Shown: positions 8,099 through 17,829 of the stretch, piece after piece
Numbering within the stretch: position 1 is the stretch's first letter
Layout: every line of letters begins with the position of its first letter
Origin: a virus
Direction: 5' to 3' (one strand)
DNA length: 22,458 bases
IMG/VR virus record: IMGVR_UViG_3300025887_000153
Coordinates: 1 to 22,458 of that record
Notes under the pieces: model-generated
Told to the model about the DNA's origin: nothing
The model's database searches: none
Seen by the model: only the letters and a program-made list of their open reading frames with translations
Position numbers and translations under genes: made by a program

Positions 8099-11000
8099 AT
8101 GGCTGAAGAATTTACAAACCCGTTCACCGACGACATTTTTGGTGAGAGCGCATCGGGTAGTACCAGTGACTACACGAACTTATCAGGGGCAGACCTTGTT
8201 AAAGACCGTGGGTTTCTGGACGATGTTCGGACTTACTACGAGACCAAGGGCCAGACGTTTTCAAGCACATCCGAAATGCTGGACGAATGGTACACAGATC
8301 GGCGCTGGAAGGACAGCAACTTTGCATCAGCAGGTAAAGACCTAGCCGAATACGCAAACGCCGGAACAAATAAGCAGCTAATGACCAAGCTATCGAAGGC
8401 TTGGAGAAACGCCCCAGAGCGCGGTTCGTTTGCCAGCCAAGTTTGGGACTATGGCCTTGCTACCGTAGCCGATCCAATCAACTTCATTCCGTACGCGGGT
8501 GCCGCTTCCAAAGCCGCCAACGTAGCGAAGCTCGCGAGAGCCGCAGGCGCGACAAAGAACGCAGCCGTAAGTGCCGCCGTTAAGAGTGGCGCGAAGCGAG
8601 GCGCTGTCATCGAGGGCGGCGTAGGTGCTGGCATGGGCGCTGGTATGGACGCCATCCAGCAGACGCGCGAAATCCAACAGGGACTATCTACAGAATACGA
8701 CTATGGCCGTACGGCGACATCTGCCGCAATCGAAGGCACCCTTTCAGCGGGTATCGGGTCCGTAATTGGCGCATTTGCTGCACGCAACCCTGCGCGGGAA
8801 GGCTTGAAGTGGAGCAATTCAAACCTTGCGGGTGAGATTGCGGTCCAGAAAACCGACATCGAGCTTTCGGTAAAGGAAGCTGATGCAATTCTAGCTGACC
8901 CTTTACGCGCACCAGACCACGCCGACGCGCAGGAGGCAAAGAAGAACGCCGAGCTTGAGGTCGCTAAGATAAACGCGCACGCTGCAAAGGTAGACAAGCT
9001 GGACGAAGAGGCCGAGGCTCTTGCTGCCCGCCTTGCCAGTGAGGGTGGAAACACGCCAGAAACAAAAGCAGCCTTCGATGAGAAGATTGCTGAGTTCAAT
9101 GCGGCCACAAGCTCAAGCGACATTCCAGAAATTGAGCTTGCTGACCCAGCAGTTGCTGCCGCAACGCCGACAGCAGCGGAGGTAGTAAAAAAAGCCGAAG
9201 CAGAGGCCGAAGCAAAGACCACAGCCGCCAAACCAAAGCCAGAAACTACAGTGGAGGGTGATGAGGCTGAGGCTGAGGCTACATCCACAACTGAGGAAAC
9301 GCCTGCAACTGAGGCTGAGGCTGAGGCTGAGGTATCGCCAGCGGCTGAGGCAGCCACTGAAGCAGCTCCAACTACTGAGGCAGCTCCAACTACTGAGGCA
9401 TCGCCAACTACTGAGGCTGCACCAGAGGTACTGGAAGTACCTGCGGTCGAAGGCCGGAAGTTTAAGTTTGATAAGACTAAAGACGAAAGCCTACAAAAAG
9501 CTCTGGGCAAAAACTTGGCTACGCACAAGAATAAAGTTGAGAAAGCGAACGAGAAGAACGCGACTGCACTTGAGCCACTTACGCAAGAAGACCTTGAGAA
9601 GATTGTCGCTGGAACTCCGAAAGGTACGAAGGACGGATTTATTGCCCCTGCGGGCCGCAAGGCAATCCGCCGCTTTCTTGCCGCTCGTGAGGGGCGTGTT
9701 CCTAGCATCAAAGCTGCTAGTAAAAATGCGAATGCTGACGCTAAGGTTGATGACGCCAGCTTCGTAAACCCAGAGGTCGCTGAGGTAAAAACTGCGAAAG
9801 AAGACTTTGCTAAGTCCGAAGCAGCCGAGGCCGTAGCCGTAGAGGCTGAAGTCGAAGAGCTGGCAAACAAGGCCAACGAAGTATTCGCAAGAGTGATCAA
9901 GCTCTCTAAAAATTCTCTCAATGCTATACGCATCAACCAGTCGTTCGAGGGCATAGCGTCTGGGCTAGAAGAAAATGTTGCCGCAGCCGTACGACGCCGC
10001 ATCGAAGATTACAAAACCAACGTGATCCCCGTAGTCGAGAAGTTGAAAAGAAATGAAAAAGTAGCAGCGCTTCGGGTCGCGGAGGCTGGGCAAGCCGAGC
10101 GTATGTACGGAGGCGACTTTAAATACACCAAAAGCCGCATTGCTGACAGCACCGCCAAGTCGATAAATGCACTAGAGACAGACCTCGAAGCGGGTGTCAC
10201 TACATCCGTATCCACCAGCAAGAAGACTGGTGAGAAGGTAGTCACGAAGAAAGTAAACTCACTGCTCAAGCCTGGTACGGAAATCGGCCTTGAGGGTGGC
10301 GGCACCATTACTGAAGGCGCGGGCGCGTTTCGTCGTGAGAACGAGACCCTGTTGGCGGCCCAATCACAGGCTGAAATGGACGTTGCTCAAGGTAAGAACA
10401 AGGCCGTTTATAGCTTCCCAGCTCGCGCAGGTATGCCGCTTGTTGGCGTGCGGGGCGTTGGCCGTGGCAAACGTGGCGTCGCTACTGAAGGACAAGTTGT
10501 CTACGGTGCAATGACCCAGATCGGTAAAAACGACAGCAAGTTTAAGGTGTACGCAACCGAGAAAATGGCACTCGAAAGCCTTGGCTTGTCTAAGGGTCAG
10601 ATCGGCATTGATACATCCAAAATCAAACCTATCGAGAGCACGGAGGAGCTTGAAGCTGCCAGAGAAAAGGCGTTCAAAAAGTTCTCCAAATCGAAGGGCG
10701 ATGTTGATGCTCTTGAGGAAGACCTTGCAGTCGCTGACGCTCAAGGCCGCGAAGGTGGCTTGGATGTCGATCCTGCTCCCGAAGTAGTAGTTAAGGATGG
10801 CCGAGGTAATGTAGTTAAGACGGACATTCCAGAAGCACCTACGACACGCAACGGTAAGGTTTTGGTTCTACTGCCGCGCACTACAGAAGTAGCACCTCGG
10901 GTAGCAAGCAAATCCCAGATCGCGTCTGACGCGGGTGTTGCTGCCTTGCTGGGTGGTAAGCCTGCTTCGTTGTTCCGCATCGGTTACGTACCTGCTGAGA

Positions 11001-14000
11001 TCAACGGCAAATCAGCGCAAAGCCAAGCAACCAAGCGCAACCTAATCCGAGACAACTTTGAGCCGCTTGATGAGGCTAACTCATTCGAGTTCACACCTAG
11101 TGCAGAGCCGGAAGCTGAAATGCCAGCGCGTCCTCTCACTCAAAAAGAAGCTGATAATACTGTCATCGACATCTCCGCTTTGGCTTCAACACCAGAAGGT
11201 AAAACCGTCGCTCAGTTCCTGTTCCAAGGCGACAACATTGCAAACGCGAAGTCCCTTGATGGGTTGATCGCACCAACCTTCGATGAGTTCCTAAAATCCA
11301 AGCCTACTTTGAACCGCTTGCAAGAAAACTTAAACTTTCTTGAGAGAGACGACTTTAAGATTACTACTACTCTTGGGGATAAAGAAGTTGAAATCCCTCT
11401 GAGCTTCCGCATCAAAGCCCTAAACGCCCTTCACACAGTCATAAAGGCTGAGGCTCCGCACGGGGTCAAAAAGCCAACGGTAGACATCGAGGCGTCCATC
11501 TCTTCTCTGAAGAAGGTCATGTCTGGTGTGGGTGAAAAGGTCTCAAACCAGATCGAGTACCTTCTTCGCCAAGCAGTACCGATTGACAAGGCACCTATCT
11601 TTGGTTCGCCATCAGACGGCGGCAGTGCGGGTAGCGTTTTCGTCTACGGTGCTAAGTCCGAAGACTACAACAAGGTCATGCTGGACATGTCCTCCTTTGA
11701 CGCTGATGGACAGCGTACGGGGATCACTGGTTCGTACACTGTCATGCACGAATTGGGCCACTGGATGTACGAAAACGTCTTAGATGCAGAAACCAAGGGA
11801 GAGTTCTGGGGCAACCTGGATAAGTTCTACGACGAGAATGGCCGCTTCACTGAAGGCGCGAGCGAAGTAGAGGGTGGCTTGACTGCCCTAGAAAAGCTCA
11901 CTCCATCTGTAGAAGTAGACGGCGTACGCGCGGGTGTTGCTAATGGCAAAACAAACCCACAAGAATACTTTGCAAACCAGTTCTCGCTCTACATGCACCA
12001 CAAGTTCAATAGCCCACTAGCGACTGCTAATGCGAATGTTTTGAAGAAGGCAGCCAGAGTTCTACAGAAGCTATGGCTTAAAATGACCAATCGCGACATC
12101 ATTGATCCAGAGATGGAAATGATGTTCGACAAGTTGATTGCTGACAAGGACGTTGCTCTGCAAAAGCAGTTCACATTCCCAGTGAAGGCAACCACATCGG
12201 TTGGCAAAACTCTTGAGAGCCGCTTCATCCAAATAAAGGATGCACTCCGAGACTTTGAAGCGGCCATCCAGAACTACCCAGACACCAGCGACCCAGAAAA
12301 GATGGCGACATCAGCGCGGGCGCTGTCAAATGTCTTCAACGGCATGTCTATGACTAAGAAGACCAAAGGTTACTTGGTGCGCAAGGCAGGCAACGTCGCC
12401 TCGGATCGCGCGGCGCTTGACCGATCCACAGGTGTTCTGAAGTTAATGAACGGCAAGCAGCTACGTGGTATGCGTGCAATCTCCAAGGCGATCAACGAGG
12501 CGACTATAAGAACCGACAGCCGCATCTCACAAGCTGGCGATGACATGGAAGTGTTCGGCGGAGCTTACCACTCTGAGATGGAAGCATCACTTGTTGATCT
12601 GTACAACTCTTCAATGAAAGAGTTCACTGAGGAGCTAAAGACCTCCATGAACGACATGTTCATGGACATCGAGTACGGTGATATGGAAGCGTTCTTGCCT
12701 TCCGAAAACCTCTTGAGCCTCCGCGCCAGCTACAACATCAATGGACCGATCCTGGCGAAGAAAAAGAACTTCGAGCAGAAAATCAAGAGAGAGGTCAACC
12801 GTCAGCGCGGAACATTCTCAAGGTCTCTATCCAGAGCAATGAAAGCCACGGGCAAAGCAAACGCCAAAGCCTTCAAGGGAGACATCGTTGCGGGTACTAA
12901 AGGCAGTGAAGCTAATAGCTACAATCTGGAAGAAAGCGTACGTGAATACGGACGCCAGATCGGAGCAGATGGCGTGCCGACAGCGTTCGGAAAGAAGTTA
13001 GCGAACCGAGCTAAACATCTTATCAACACTCAAGTCGATGATGTGAACCTGACAGAAGAAGAGCAGGCTATCTACCACACATGGCAGTCCAAGACTGTTG
13101 GTAAGGGCGCTAAAGGTCTAGCCAACGGGGCCAAAATCGACGAGCTGACGATGGCCCTCTCGATAACTATTGATGGTGGAGAGATTAAGGGCATCGGTGG
13201 CACACCGGAGCAAATCCAAAACATCACACGCCACGTCATTAAAGAGCGTTATAAAGCTCGGAAATCCAAGGCTGCGCTCAAAGACAAGAACGTCACCGAC
13301 GCCATCGAGATAGAACAGCTACAAGAAGCGGGCGTCGCCTTCGAGAACGGCATCCCGCAGAACGCAAACTTCACGATGCGTGGCTTCCTGAGAGGCATCA
13401 CGCACCGCGCTCAGGATGTGGAGTACAACGCACGTACGCTGACAGCACGGCTTGCACGTCTTGATGCGATCTTGCCACAAAGCGTAGACGACTTGACCTA
13501 CAAGGGGTTCCGCAAAGCGATCCGTCTTGCTGGGGTCAACTTAACTCGTGACGGTGACATAACGCAGTCCGTAAGGTTGGTGTCCGAGAGCTTGTATGGC
13601 TCTAACGTAGTCTCTCAATCATCACGCAACGCTATCTCAAAGTACGCAAGCATCCTTGACCGCGAGCCAGCAGATGTGTTCTCTGAGATTGTGACCGAGA
13701 GCGTGGATACGCTGTCTTCGAAGGATCAGATCAAGGCGATGCGTCGAAGCATGGTCGGAGAAGACCTCGATGGTGTTGATGAATTGTTGGGTGAGATCGA
13801 AGATAATTTGGTTGATGCTCTCTCGTACGTGTTCAACGGCTTGGTATCATCAGCTCCTGCGCGTAACCGTTTCTACGGCATCGCCTTCCCAGAAGACTTG
13901 TTCTCTACAGGTGGTACGCAAAAAGCCAGCACGCGCTCACGTTACCAGAGTGACGTACCTACGGAGTACGCAAGCGACTATGCGTACGAGTTACTAGACA

Positions 14001-17000
14001 ACTACAGCAAGGCCGCCCGCAGCTCCATCGAGGAGTTCACGGGTGGAAATGTTCGCGTGTTCTATAGAAACAACGACACGAACGGATCAGTGGGTCGGGG
14101 CGCTTACGTTACATCTCGTCCAACAAACACGCTTGAAAACATGGCGGGTGATATAATCTCATCCGCTCCAGAGGCTAACCAAGATGATGTCGCTGATTAC
14201 GTCGATGCTCTAATCGAACTTCGCGGGCAAGTTAATGCTGCTCGCCGCGACCCGATGTCCTCATCAGAATACTTTGAGCGCATGTACGCACTAGACGATG
14301 CCTTGTCCCAGGAGATTGGTGAACTGGGCGCTCGTATGGATACGAACGTGACGCCTGTATTCGTACGCGACACGACGCCAGCAATATTCAGCGGAAACAT
14401 GAACTCCCTTTCTCCTATCGTGCAGGCCATGAAGGGACACTACGTTGAAAGAGTTGCTTCGGGTATGAGTGGCCGTGATCAAGCCAATCAGATCAAAGCG
14501 ATTAGAGGAAACTTCACGCCAGCACAAATGCTGGACACGCTGACCGACATTGCTGGTGGCGAACGTCAGTTGCGTGAAGCCATGACTGAAATGGGATACA
14601 CCTCCTTGAACATAGGACCAGACAAACTGGTTCTGAAAAAGAGCAGCGTACGCGATGTTCGCTCGCAGTCCTTTGAGAGCTCAACACCTCTTCTGGGTGA
14701 GGGTGGCGTCGAGCCAGCACTGAATGGCGCGATAGCATCTCAAATCTTCGCAGGCTCTGACCCAATCAAGGTTTTCTCACAGGGCGCTAAAGCTCTTGAG
14801 GATGCTGGTGTAGCGCCGAAGGCCGTTGACGGCATGGTCTCAGTCGCTCGCGGCAGAGGAATGCCAAAAGACGCAGCAGCGGAAATACGCAAGTCCAACA
14901 TCTACAACCCGCTTCGTACGAACTCACGCATAATGAAGCGGTCTGGCATGTCTTTCCTTGCTAACTTCTGGGAGCCCGAAGCGGGCGGCGGGGGCCACTT
15001 CGAACGTACGAATGCTAAGATGGGCAAGTTCCTGATGCCTATGACACGTATGCTAAAAGAACTTCCTGATAGCGCGGGCATAGCGAAGCGTTACTTCCAA
15101 ACAGGCCCAGTGATGATGGCGGAGAGTGCTATGGGCGCTATGGGTATGGCCCCGAAGCGACGCAACACGCAGCCGATCAGCCACATGCGTATCGTTACAG
15201 CTTTGAGAAACAGCGATACAGCATCACAACTTGTGGGCAAAGAGATGGAAACTTATCAGCATATCCGTTCTTATTTGGATAATGCCGTTGCTCGTTTGAG
15301 AGCGTCTGGCAACATGGTTGGTGAGATCAAAGACAACTACTTCCCACAAGTGTGGCGCAAGGATTTGATCGAGGCTGACCCTGACAGGTTCAAGCGAGGC
15401 GTATCTAAATACTTCATGGCTGAGAATGCGTCGATGCAAGGCTCAGAAGTCTTAACGCAAGCGGAGGCAATGAAGCGTGCTGGTCGCTTGGTAGAGAAAC
15501 TACTTGATCAAGACGGCGTGCTTTCTAGCCCGTCAAAAAGTCTAAAAAGCACATCCGGCAAAGGCAACGAAGATAGCCTAGACTTCCAGCGGATGATGCG
15601 ACTTCAAGAGTTCCCTGAGTTCACCGACTTTGACAGCCCAGATACACTTGCGCCGTTCTTGGAGAACGACTTGCTTGTGTCCATGACAAAGTATTCCGAC
15701 AGTATCGAGCACCGTATTGATCTGACAGAAGAGTTCGGGCCTGCCAACCACGGCTTCCACGACTACATTGCGATCTTGGCTGACCCGATGCACGGCAAGC
15801 AGACTATTGCGACACTGCTTTCATCAAACAAAATCCTCAAGGCGAACCACTCACGCATGGGTGGCTCTGGGGAGGGCGAGCTGGACAGGGTGTTCACGGA
15901 CACTTTCTTCATGGCCCCGATCAAAGACAAGTACGTTGCCGAACAAGCTGCTAAAAGCCTTATCGAGAAGGCTTCTAACGGTGCATCAGTCGCTGAAATG
16001 CAGGCTGAGATCATGGGCATCCTTGACGCGAAGATCAGCAACACACCCGAAGCGGCTCAAATTCGTAACAACTTCTCGAAGCGTGCGGCTGCAATAGCAA
16101 ACGCATTGGTTGATACGAAAGGTCTTACAAAGATAACTTCCCAGGATAACGTCAAGCACGCCCAGGGCTTTATGAACGCAGCCATGCGTAAGCCAGTAGA
16201 CGGCCAACATGGTCTGTACTCCATGAAGAATGCGTCCAAATGGTTGCGCGGTGTGAACGCCGTAACGCTACTCAGCTTTACAACCCTGACATCCTTGGCT
16301 GACTTGGCGCTGCCGCTCATTCGTACTGGCGATCTCAAGTCTTACTATACAGCTCTCAAGCAATACGCACGCGAACCTGCGTATCGTGACATGATACGCA
16401 ACGTGGGTGCAGCTACGGAGAATGCGGTTCATCAGCGTCTAACAGTTGCGCATGGTGTAGATAGCACTCAGTTTATGACTGGGTTCTTTAACTCCACACT
16501 TCTTACGCCTTGGACAGATAGTATGCGTAACGTGGCAGCCGCCGTAAGTTACGAGCACGTAAAGGCGCAGCACCGCATCCTTCGTGAAGCGCCTTCGACC
16601 CGACAGGGCCGCATCGCTCGAAAGATTTTGCAGCAGGAGGGCTTGCAGGAGCTTATCGAGGACAGCAGCATTGACCTTGATCTCATTCTGGAAAGCCGTG
16701 GGTCTGCAAACGAGCACCCTCTCAACGACAAACTGGCTACGTCTCTCATCAAGCTGACAAACCAGATGATCTTCACTCCGAACCCGAATGACCTACCATT
16801 GTGGGGTGCAACGCCACTCGGCGCTATTGCAATGCAGTTGAAATCGTATCCTCTAATGATGCAGCGCATGGTAAATGGTGTGGTGGCCGAAGCGTTCGCT
16901 GGGAGTACGCCAGCGAATAGAGCATCTAACTTCGCCAAGGCTTTCGTTGGTCAGTCTGACAACAGACTTGGGCCACTCGGTGCTCTTCTTGTTGCGGGTC

Positions 17001-17533
17001 CAGCGTTCGGTGCCGCATCAGTTGCAGTAAAAGATGTTGTTCAAGGGCGTGGCGGGGAGGACAACCGTGATTTTGCCTTGCGTGAACGCAGCCTATCCAA
17101 AACTGTGACCACAGCTTTCGAGGATAATCCAGAGCTAGACCGCAATCTTGGCCTATACTTCGACGGCATGGTTGCGCTCGGCGGGATGGGCTTCGTAGGT
17201 GAGCTGATGTACGACGTTGCCTCGAACGCGGATAATGGTGCGTACGGTACGCAGCGTACGATGGAGGGCATCTTCGGCCCTACACTTGGCCTGTTCAACG
17301 ACGCATCATCTGTCTTGCAGGGCGCACGTTCCGTCTATGATGGAGACGAGGCTAACGGTGAGAAGAGGTCAGCTATCCGCGAGATAGTCGGAAGAGTTCC
17401 GGTCCTCGGCGGCGTAAGTTGGGCAAAGGAAGGCATAATCGACGTTTTGGGTGGCGAACGTGGCCAAGCTGGGCGACCATCCTCCGGCGGTTACGGCAGC
17501 GGATATGGCAGCGGTTACGGCAGCGGTTACTAA
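8099..17533 (+). CDS. Giant internal virion / DNA-ejection polyprotein with zincin metallopeptidase motif (3144 aa)
   Basis: The start chosen is the ATG at 8099, since GGAG (8089-8092) lies 6 nt upstream; an ATG at 8087 has no such site and would add four residues. N-terminal region: a WDYGLATVADPINFIPYAG motif, then two Gly/Ala-rich hydrophobic stretches around residues 170-190 and 210-225. Next is an acidic Ala/Glu/Pro/Thr linker (about 350-450) and long helical segments. HELGH at 1217-1221 with a downstream E1289 (NPQEYFANQF) fits a zincin-type metallopeptidase. Residues about 1985-2185 may be ADP-ribosyltransferase-like. The C-terminal third (NYFPQVWRK, LLSFTTLTSLADLALPLI, GALLVAGPAFGAASVAV) resembles the membrane-active ends of large podovirus internal proteins. 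It ends in GSGY repeats. It is likely injected with the DNA; T7 gp16 is about 1300 aa, so this is more than twice as long. Confidence 0.8.
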   Translation: MAEEFTNPFTDDIFGESASGSTSDYTNLSGADLVKDRGFLDDVRTYYETKGQTFSSTSEMLDEWYTDRRWKDSNFASAGKDLAEYANAGTNKQLMTKLSKAWRNAPERGSFASQVWDYGLATVADPINFIPYAGAASKAANVAKLARAAGATKNAAVSAAVKSGAKRGAVIEGGVGAGMGAGMDAIQQTREIQQGLSTEYDYGRTATSAAIEGTLSAGIGSVIGAFAARNPAREGLKWSNSNLAGEIAVQKTDIELSVKEADAILADPLRAPDHADAQEAKKNAELEVAKINAHAAKVDKLDEEAEALAARLASEGGNTPETKAAFDEKIAEFNAATSSSDIPEIELADPAVAAATPTAAEVVKKAEAEAEAKTTAAKPKPETTVEGDEAEAEATSTTEETPATEAEAEAEVSPAAEAATEAAPTTEAAPTTEASPTTEAAPEVLEVPAVEGRKFKFDKTKDESLQKALGKNLATHKNKVEKANEKNATALEPLTQEDLEKIVAGTPKGTKDGFIAPAGRKAIRRFLAAREGRVPSIKAASKNANADAKVDDASFVNPEVAEVKTAKEDFAKSEAAEAVAVEAEVEELANKANEVFARVIKLSKNSLNAIRINQSFEGIASGLEENVAAAVRRRIEDYKTNVIPVVEKLKRNEKVAALRVAEAGQAERMYGGDFKYTKSRIADSTAKSINALETDLEAGVTTSVSTSKKTGEKVVTKKVNSLLKPGTEIGLEGGGTITEGAGAFRRENETLLAAQSQAEMDVAQGKNKAVYSFPARAGMPLVGVRGVGRGKRGVATEGQVVYGAMTQIGKNDSKFKVYATEKMALESLGLSKGQIGIDTSKIKPIESTEELEAAREKAFKKFSKSKGDVDALEEDLAVADAQGREGGLDVDPAPEVVVKDGRGNVVKTDIPEAPTTRNGKVLVLLPRTTEVAPRVASKSQIASDAGVAALLGGKPASLFRIGYVPAEINGKSAQSQATKRNLIRDNFEPLDEANSFEFTPSAEPEAEMPARPLTQKEADNTVIDISALASTPEGKTVAQFLFQGDNIANAKSLDGLIAPTFDEFLKSKPTLNRLQENLNFLERDDFKITTTLGDKEVEIPLSFRIKALNALHTVIKAEAPHGVKKPTVDIEASISSLKKVMSGVGEKVSNQIEYLLRQAVPIDKAPIFGSPSDGGSAGSVFVYGAKSEDYNKVMLDMSSFDADGQRTGITGSYTVMHELGHWMYENVLDAETKGEFWGNLDKFYDENGRFTEGASEVEGGLTALEKLTPSVEVDGVRAGVANGKTNPQEYFANQFSLYMHHKFNSPLATANANVLKKAARVLQKLWLKMTNRDIIDPEMEMMFDKLIADKDVALQKQFTFPVKATTSVGKTLESRFIQIKDALRDFEAAIQNYPDTSDPEKMATSARALSNVFNGMSMTKKTKGYLVRKAGNVASDRAALDRSTGVLKLMNGKQLRGMRAISKAINEATIRTDSRISQAGDDMEVFGGAYHSEMEASLVDLYNSSMKEFTEELKTSMNDMFMDIEYGDMEAFLPSENLLSLRASYNINGPILAKKKNFEQKIKREVNRQRGTFSRSLSRAMKATGKANAKAFKGDIVAGTKGSEANSYNLEESVREYGRQIGADGVPTAFGKKLANRAKHLINTQVDDVNLTEEEQAIYHTWQSKTVGKGAKGLANGAKIDELTMALSITIDGGEIKGIGGTPEQIQNITRHVIKERYKARKSKAALKDKNVTDAIEIEQLQEAGVAFENGIPQNANFTMRGFLRGITHRAQDVEYNARTLTARLARLDAILPQSVDDLTYKGFRKAIRLAGVNLTRDGDITQSVRLVSESLYGSNVVSQSSRNAISKYASILDREPADVFSEIVTESVDTLSSKDQIKAMRRSMVGEDLDGVDELLGEIEDNLVDALSYVFNGLVSSAPARNRFYGIAFPEDLFSTGGTQKASTRSRYQSDVPTEYASDYAYELLDNYSKAARSSIEEFTGGNVRVFYRNNDTNGSVGRGAYVTSRPTNTLENMAGDIISSAPEANQDDVADYVDALIELRGQVNAARRDPMSSSEYFERMYALDDALSQEIGELGARMDTNVTPVFVRDTTPAIFSGNMNSLSPIVQAMKGHYVERVASGMSGRDQANQIKAIRGNFTPAQMLDTLTDIAGGERQLREAMTEMGYTSLNIGPDKLVLKKSSVRDVRSQSFESSTPLLGEGGVEPALNGAIASQIFAGSDPIKVFSQGAKALEDAGVAPKAVDGMVSVARGRGMPKDAAAEIRKSNIYNPLRTNSRIMKRSGMSFLANFWEPEAGGGGHFERTNAKMGKFLMPMTRMLKELPDSAGIAKRYFQTGPVMMAESAMGAMGMAPKRRNTQPISHMRIVTALRNSDTASQLVGKEMETYQHIRSYLDNAVARLRASGNMVGEIKDNYFPQVWRKDLIEADPDRFKRGVSKYFMAENASMQGSEVLTQAEAMKRAGRLVEKLLDQDGVLSSPSKSLKSTSGKGNEDSLDFQRMMRLQEFPEFTDFDSPDTLAPFLENDLLVSMTKYSDSIEHRIDLTEEFGPANHGFHDYIAILADPMHGKQTIATLLSSNKILKANHSRMGGSGEGELDRVFTDTFFMAPIKDKYVAEQAAKSLIEKASNGASVAEMQAEIMGILDAKISNTPEAAQIRNNFSKRAAAIANALVDTKGLTKITSQDNVKHAQGFMNAAMRKPVDGQHGLYSMKNASKWLRGVNAVTLLSFTTLTSLADLALPLIRTGDLKSYYTALKQYAREPAYRDMIRNVGAATENAVHQRLTVAHGVDSTQFMTGFFNSTLLTPWTDSMRNVAAAVSYEHVKAQHRILREAPSTRQGRIARKILQQEGLQELIEDSSIDLDLILESRGSANEHPLNDKLATSLIKLTNQMIFTPNPNDLPLWGATPLGAIAMQLKSYPLMMQRMVNGVVAEAFAGSTPANRASNFAKAFVGQSDNRLGPLGALLVAGPAFGAASVAVKDVVQGRGGEDNRDFALRERSLSKTVTTAFEDNPELDRNLGLYFDGMVALGGMGFVGELMYDVASNADNGAYGTQRTMEGIFGPTLGLFNDASSVLQGARSVYDGDEANGEKRSAIREIVGRVPVLGGVSWAKEGIIDVLGGERGQAGRPSSGGYGSGYGSGYGSGY
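9263..9334 (+). repeat. GAGGCT hexamer repeats (Glu-Ala linker)
   Basis: Three GAGGCT units lie at 9263-9280. Three more plus a GAGGTA variant lie at 9311-9334. They encode EAEAEA stretches in the acidic linker of the giant virion protein. The units are near identical at DNA level, so recent slippage is likely. Confidence 0.9.
9362..9415 (+). repeat. 18-bp tandem repeat, three copies
   Basis: Two identical 18-bp units and one close variant encode AAPTTE, AAPTTE and ASPTTE. They extend the same acidic Pro/Thr-rich linker. The unit length is a multiple of three, so copy-number changes keep the frame. Confidence 0.92.
17495..17530 (+). repeat. 12-bp GSGY tandem repeat at the C-terminus of the giant protein
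   Basis: Three GGC-AGC-GGN-TAY units end directly at the stop codon and give a Gly/Ser/Tyr tail. Such tails are flexible and can be sticky, and may help packing in the capsid core or contact with the host envelope. The function is inferred from composition only. Confidence 0.9.
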
Positions 17534-17829
17534 ATATCTTGAGTGAGGTGGTCGTATTTACCCGCGATTATCTCACTCACCCTACCACCGTCGATGCCGT
17601 ACATCGCACCCAACTGATCACACGAAAGGTCTGGATAGTCCTTTAATCTACCCTTCACGCCGATTACCGTTTCGGGTGTCACGGGGTTGCGATAGTTGTA
17701 CGCACGGCGAGGTTTCGTGTGCTCTCGCGTCATCAAGCGAAGCGCCTGACGTATCGCTTCTTGCTGGTCGTAGTTGCGATCAAGCAGGTCTTCTAAAATT
17801 TTACGAGCTTCTGGTACATTACTTGCCAT
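17530..17829 (-). CDS. Small helix-turn-helix protein (99 aa)
   Basis: The start is the ATG at 17829, with AGGTG a few bases upstream; it overlaps the end of the previous minus-strand gene by 11 nt. The C-terminal 35 residues (LSCDQLGAMYGIDGGRVSEIIAGKY) have the spacing of a helix-turn-helix of the type often attached to phage homing or HNH proteins ('iA..ygvs...V..I..gk'). The N-terminal half is helical and charged (ILEDLLDRNYDQQEAIRQALRLM). A DNA-binding role, perhaps in control of late genes, is likely but the target is unknown. Its stop codon overlaps the giant gene's stop region by 4 nt in convergent orientation. Confidence 0.65.
   Translation of the reverse strand: MASNVPEARKILEDLLDRNYDQQEAIRQALRLMTREHTKPRRAYNYRNPVTPETVIGVKGRLKDYPDLSCDQLGAMYGIDGGRVSEIIAGKYDHLTQDI

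Noticed and set aside
8701-10002. Long open frame of 433 codons on the minus strand inside the giant gene
   Set aside because: It lies opposite the Ala/Glu-rich repeat linker, where codon bias keeps the antisense frame open. Its product is Ser/Ala low-complexity and it has no ribosome site or operon partner.
8099-17533. N4-type virion RNA polymerase as identity of the giant protein
   Set aside because: The size is similar (N4 about 3500 aa), but I found no convincing DxxGR, R-x3-K...YG or HD-type polymerase motif set. A lone FHDYIA near the C-terminal third is not enough.
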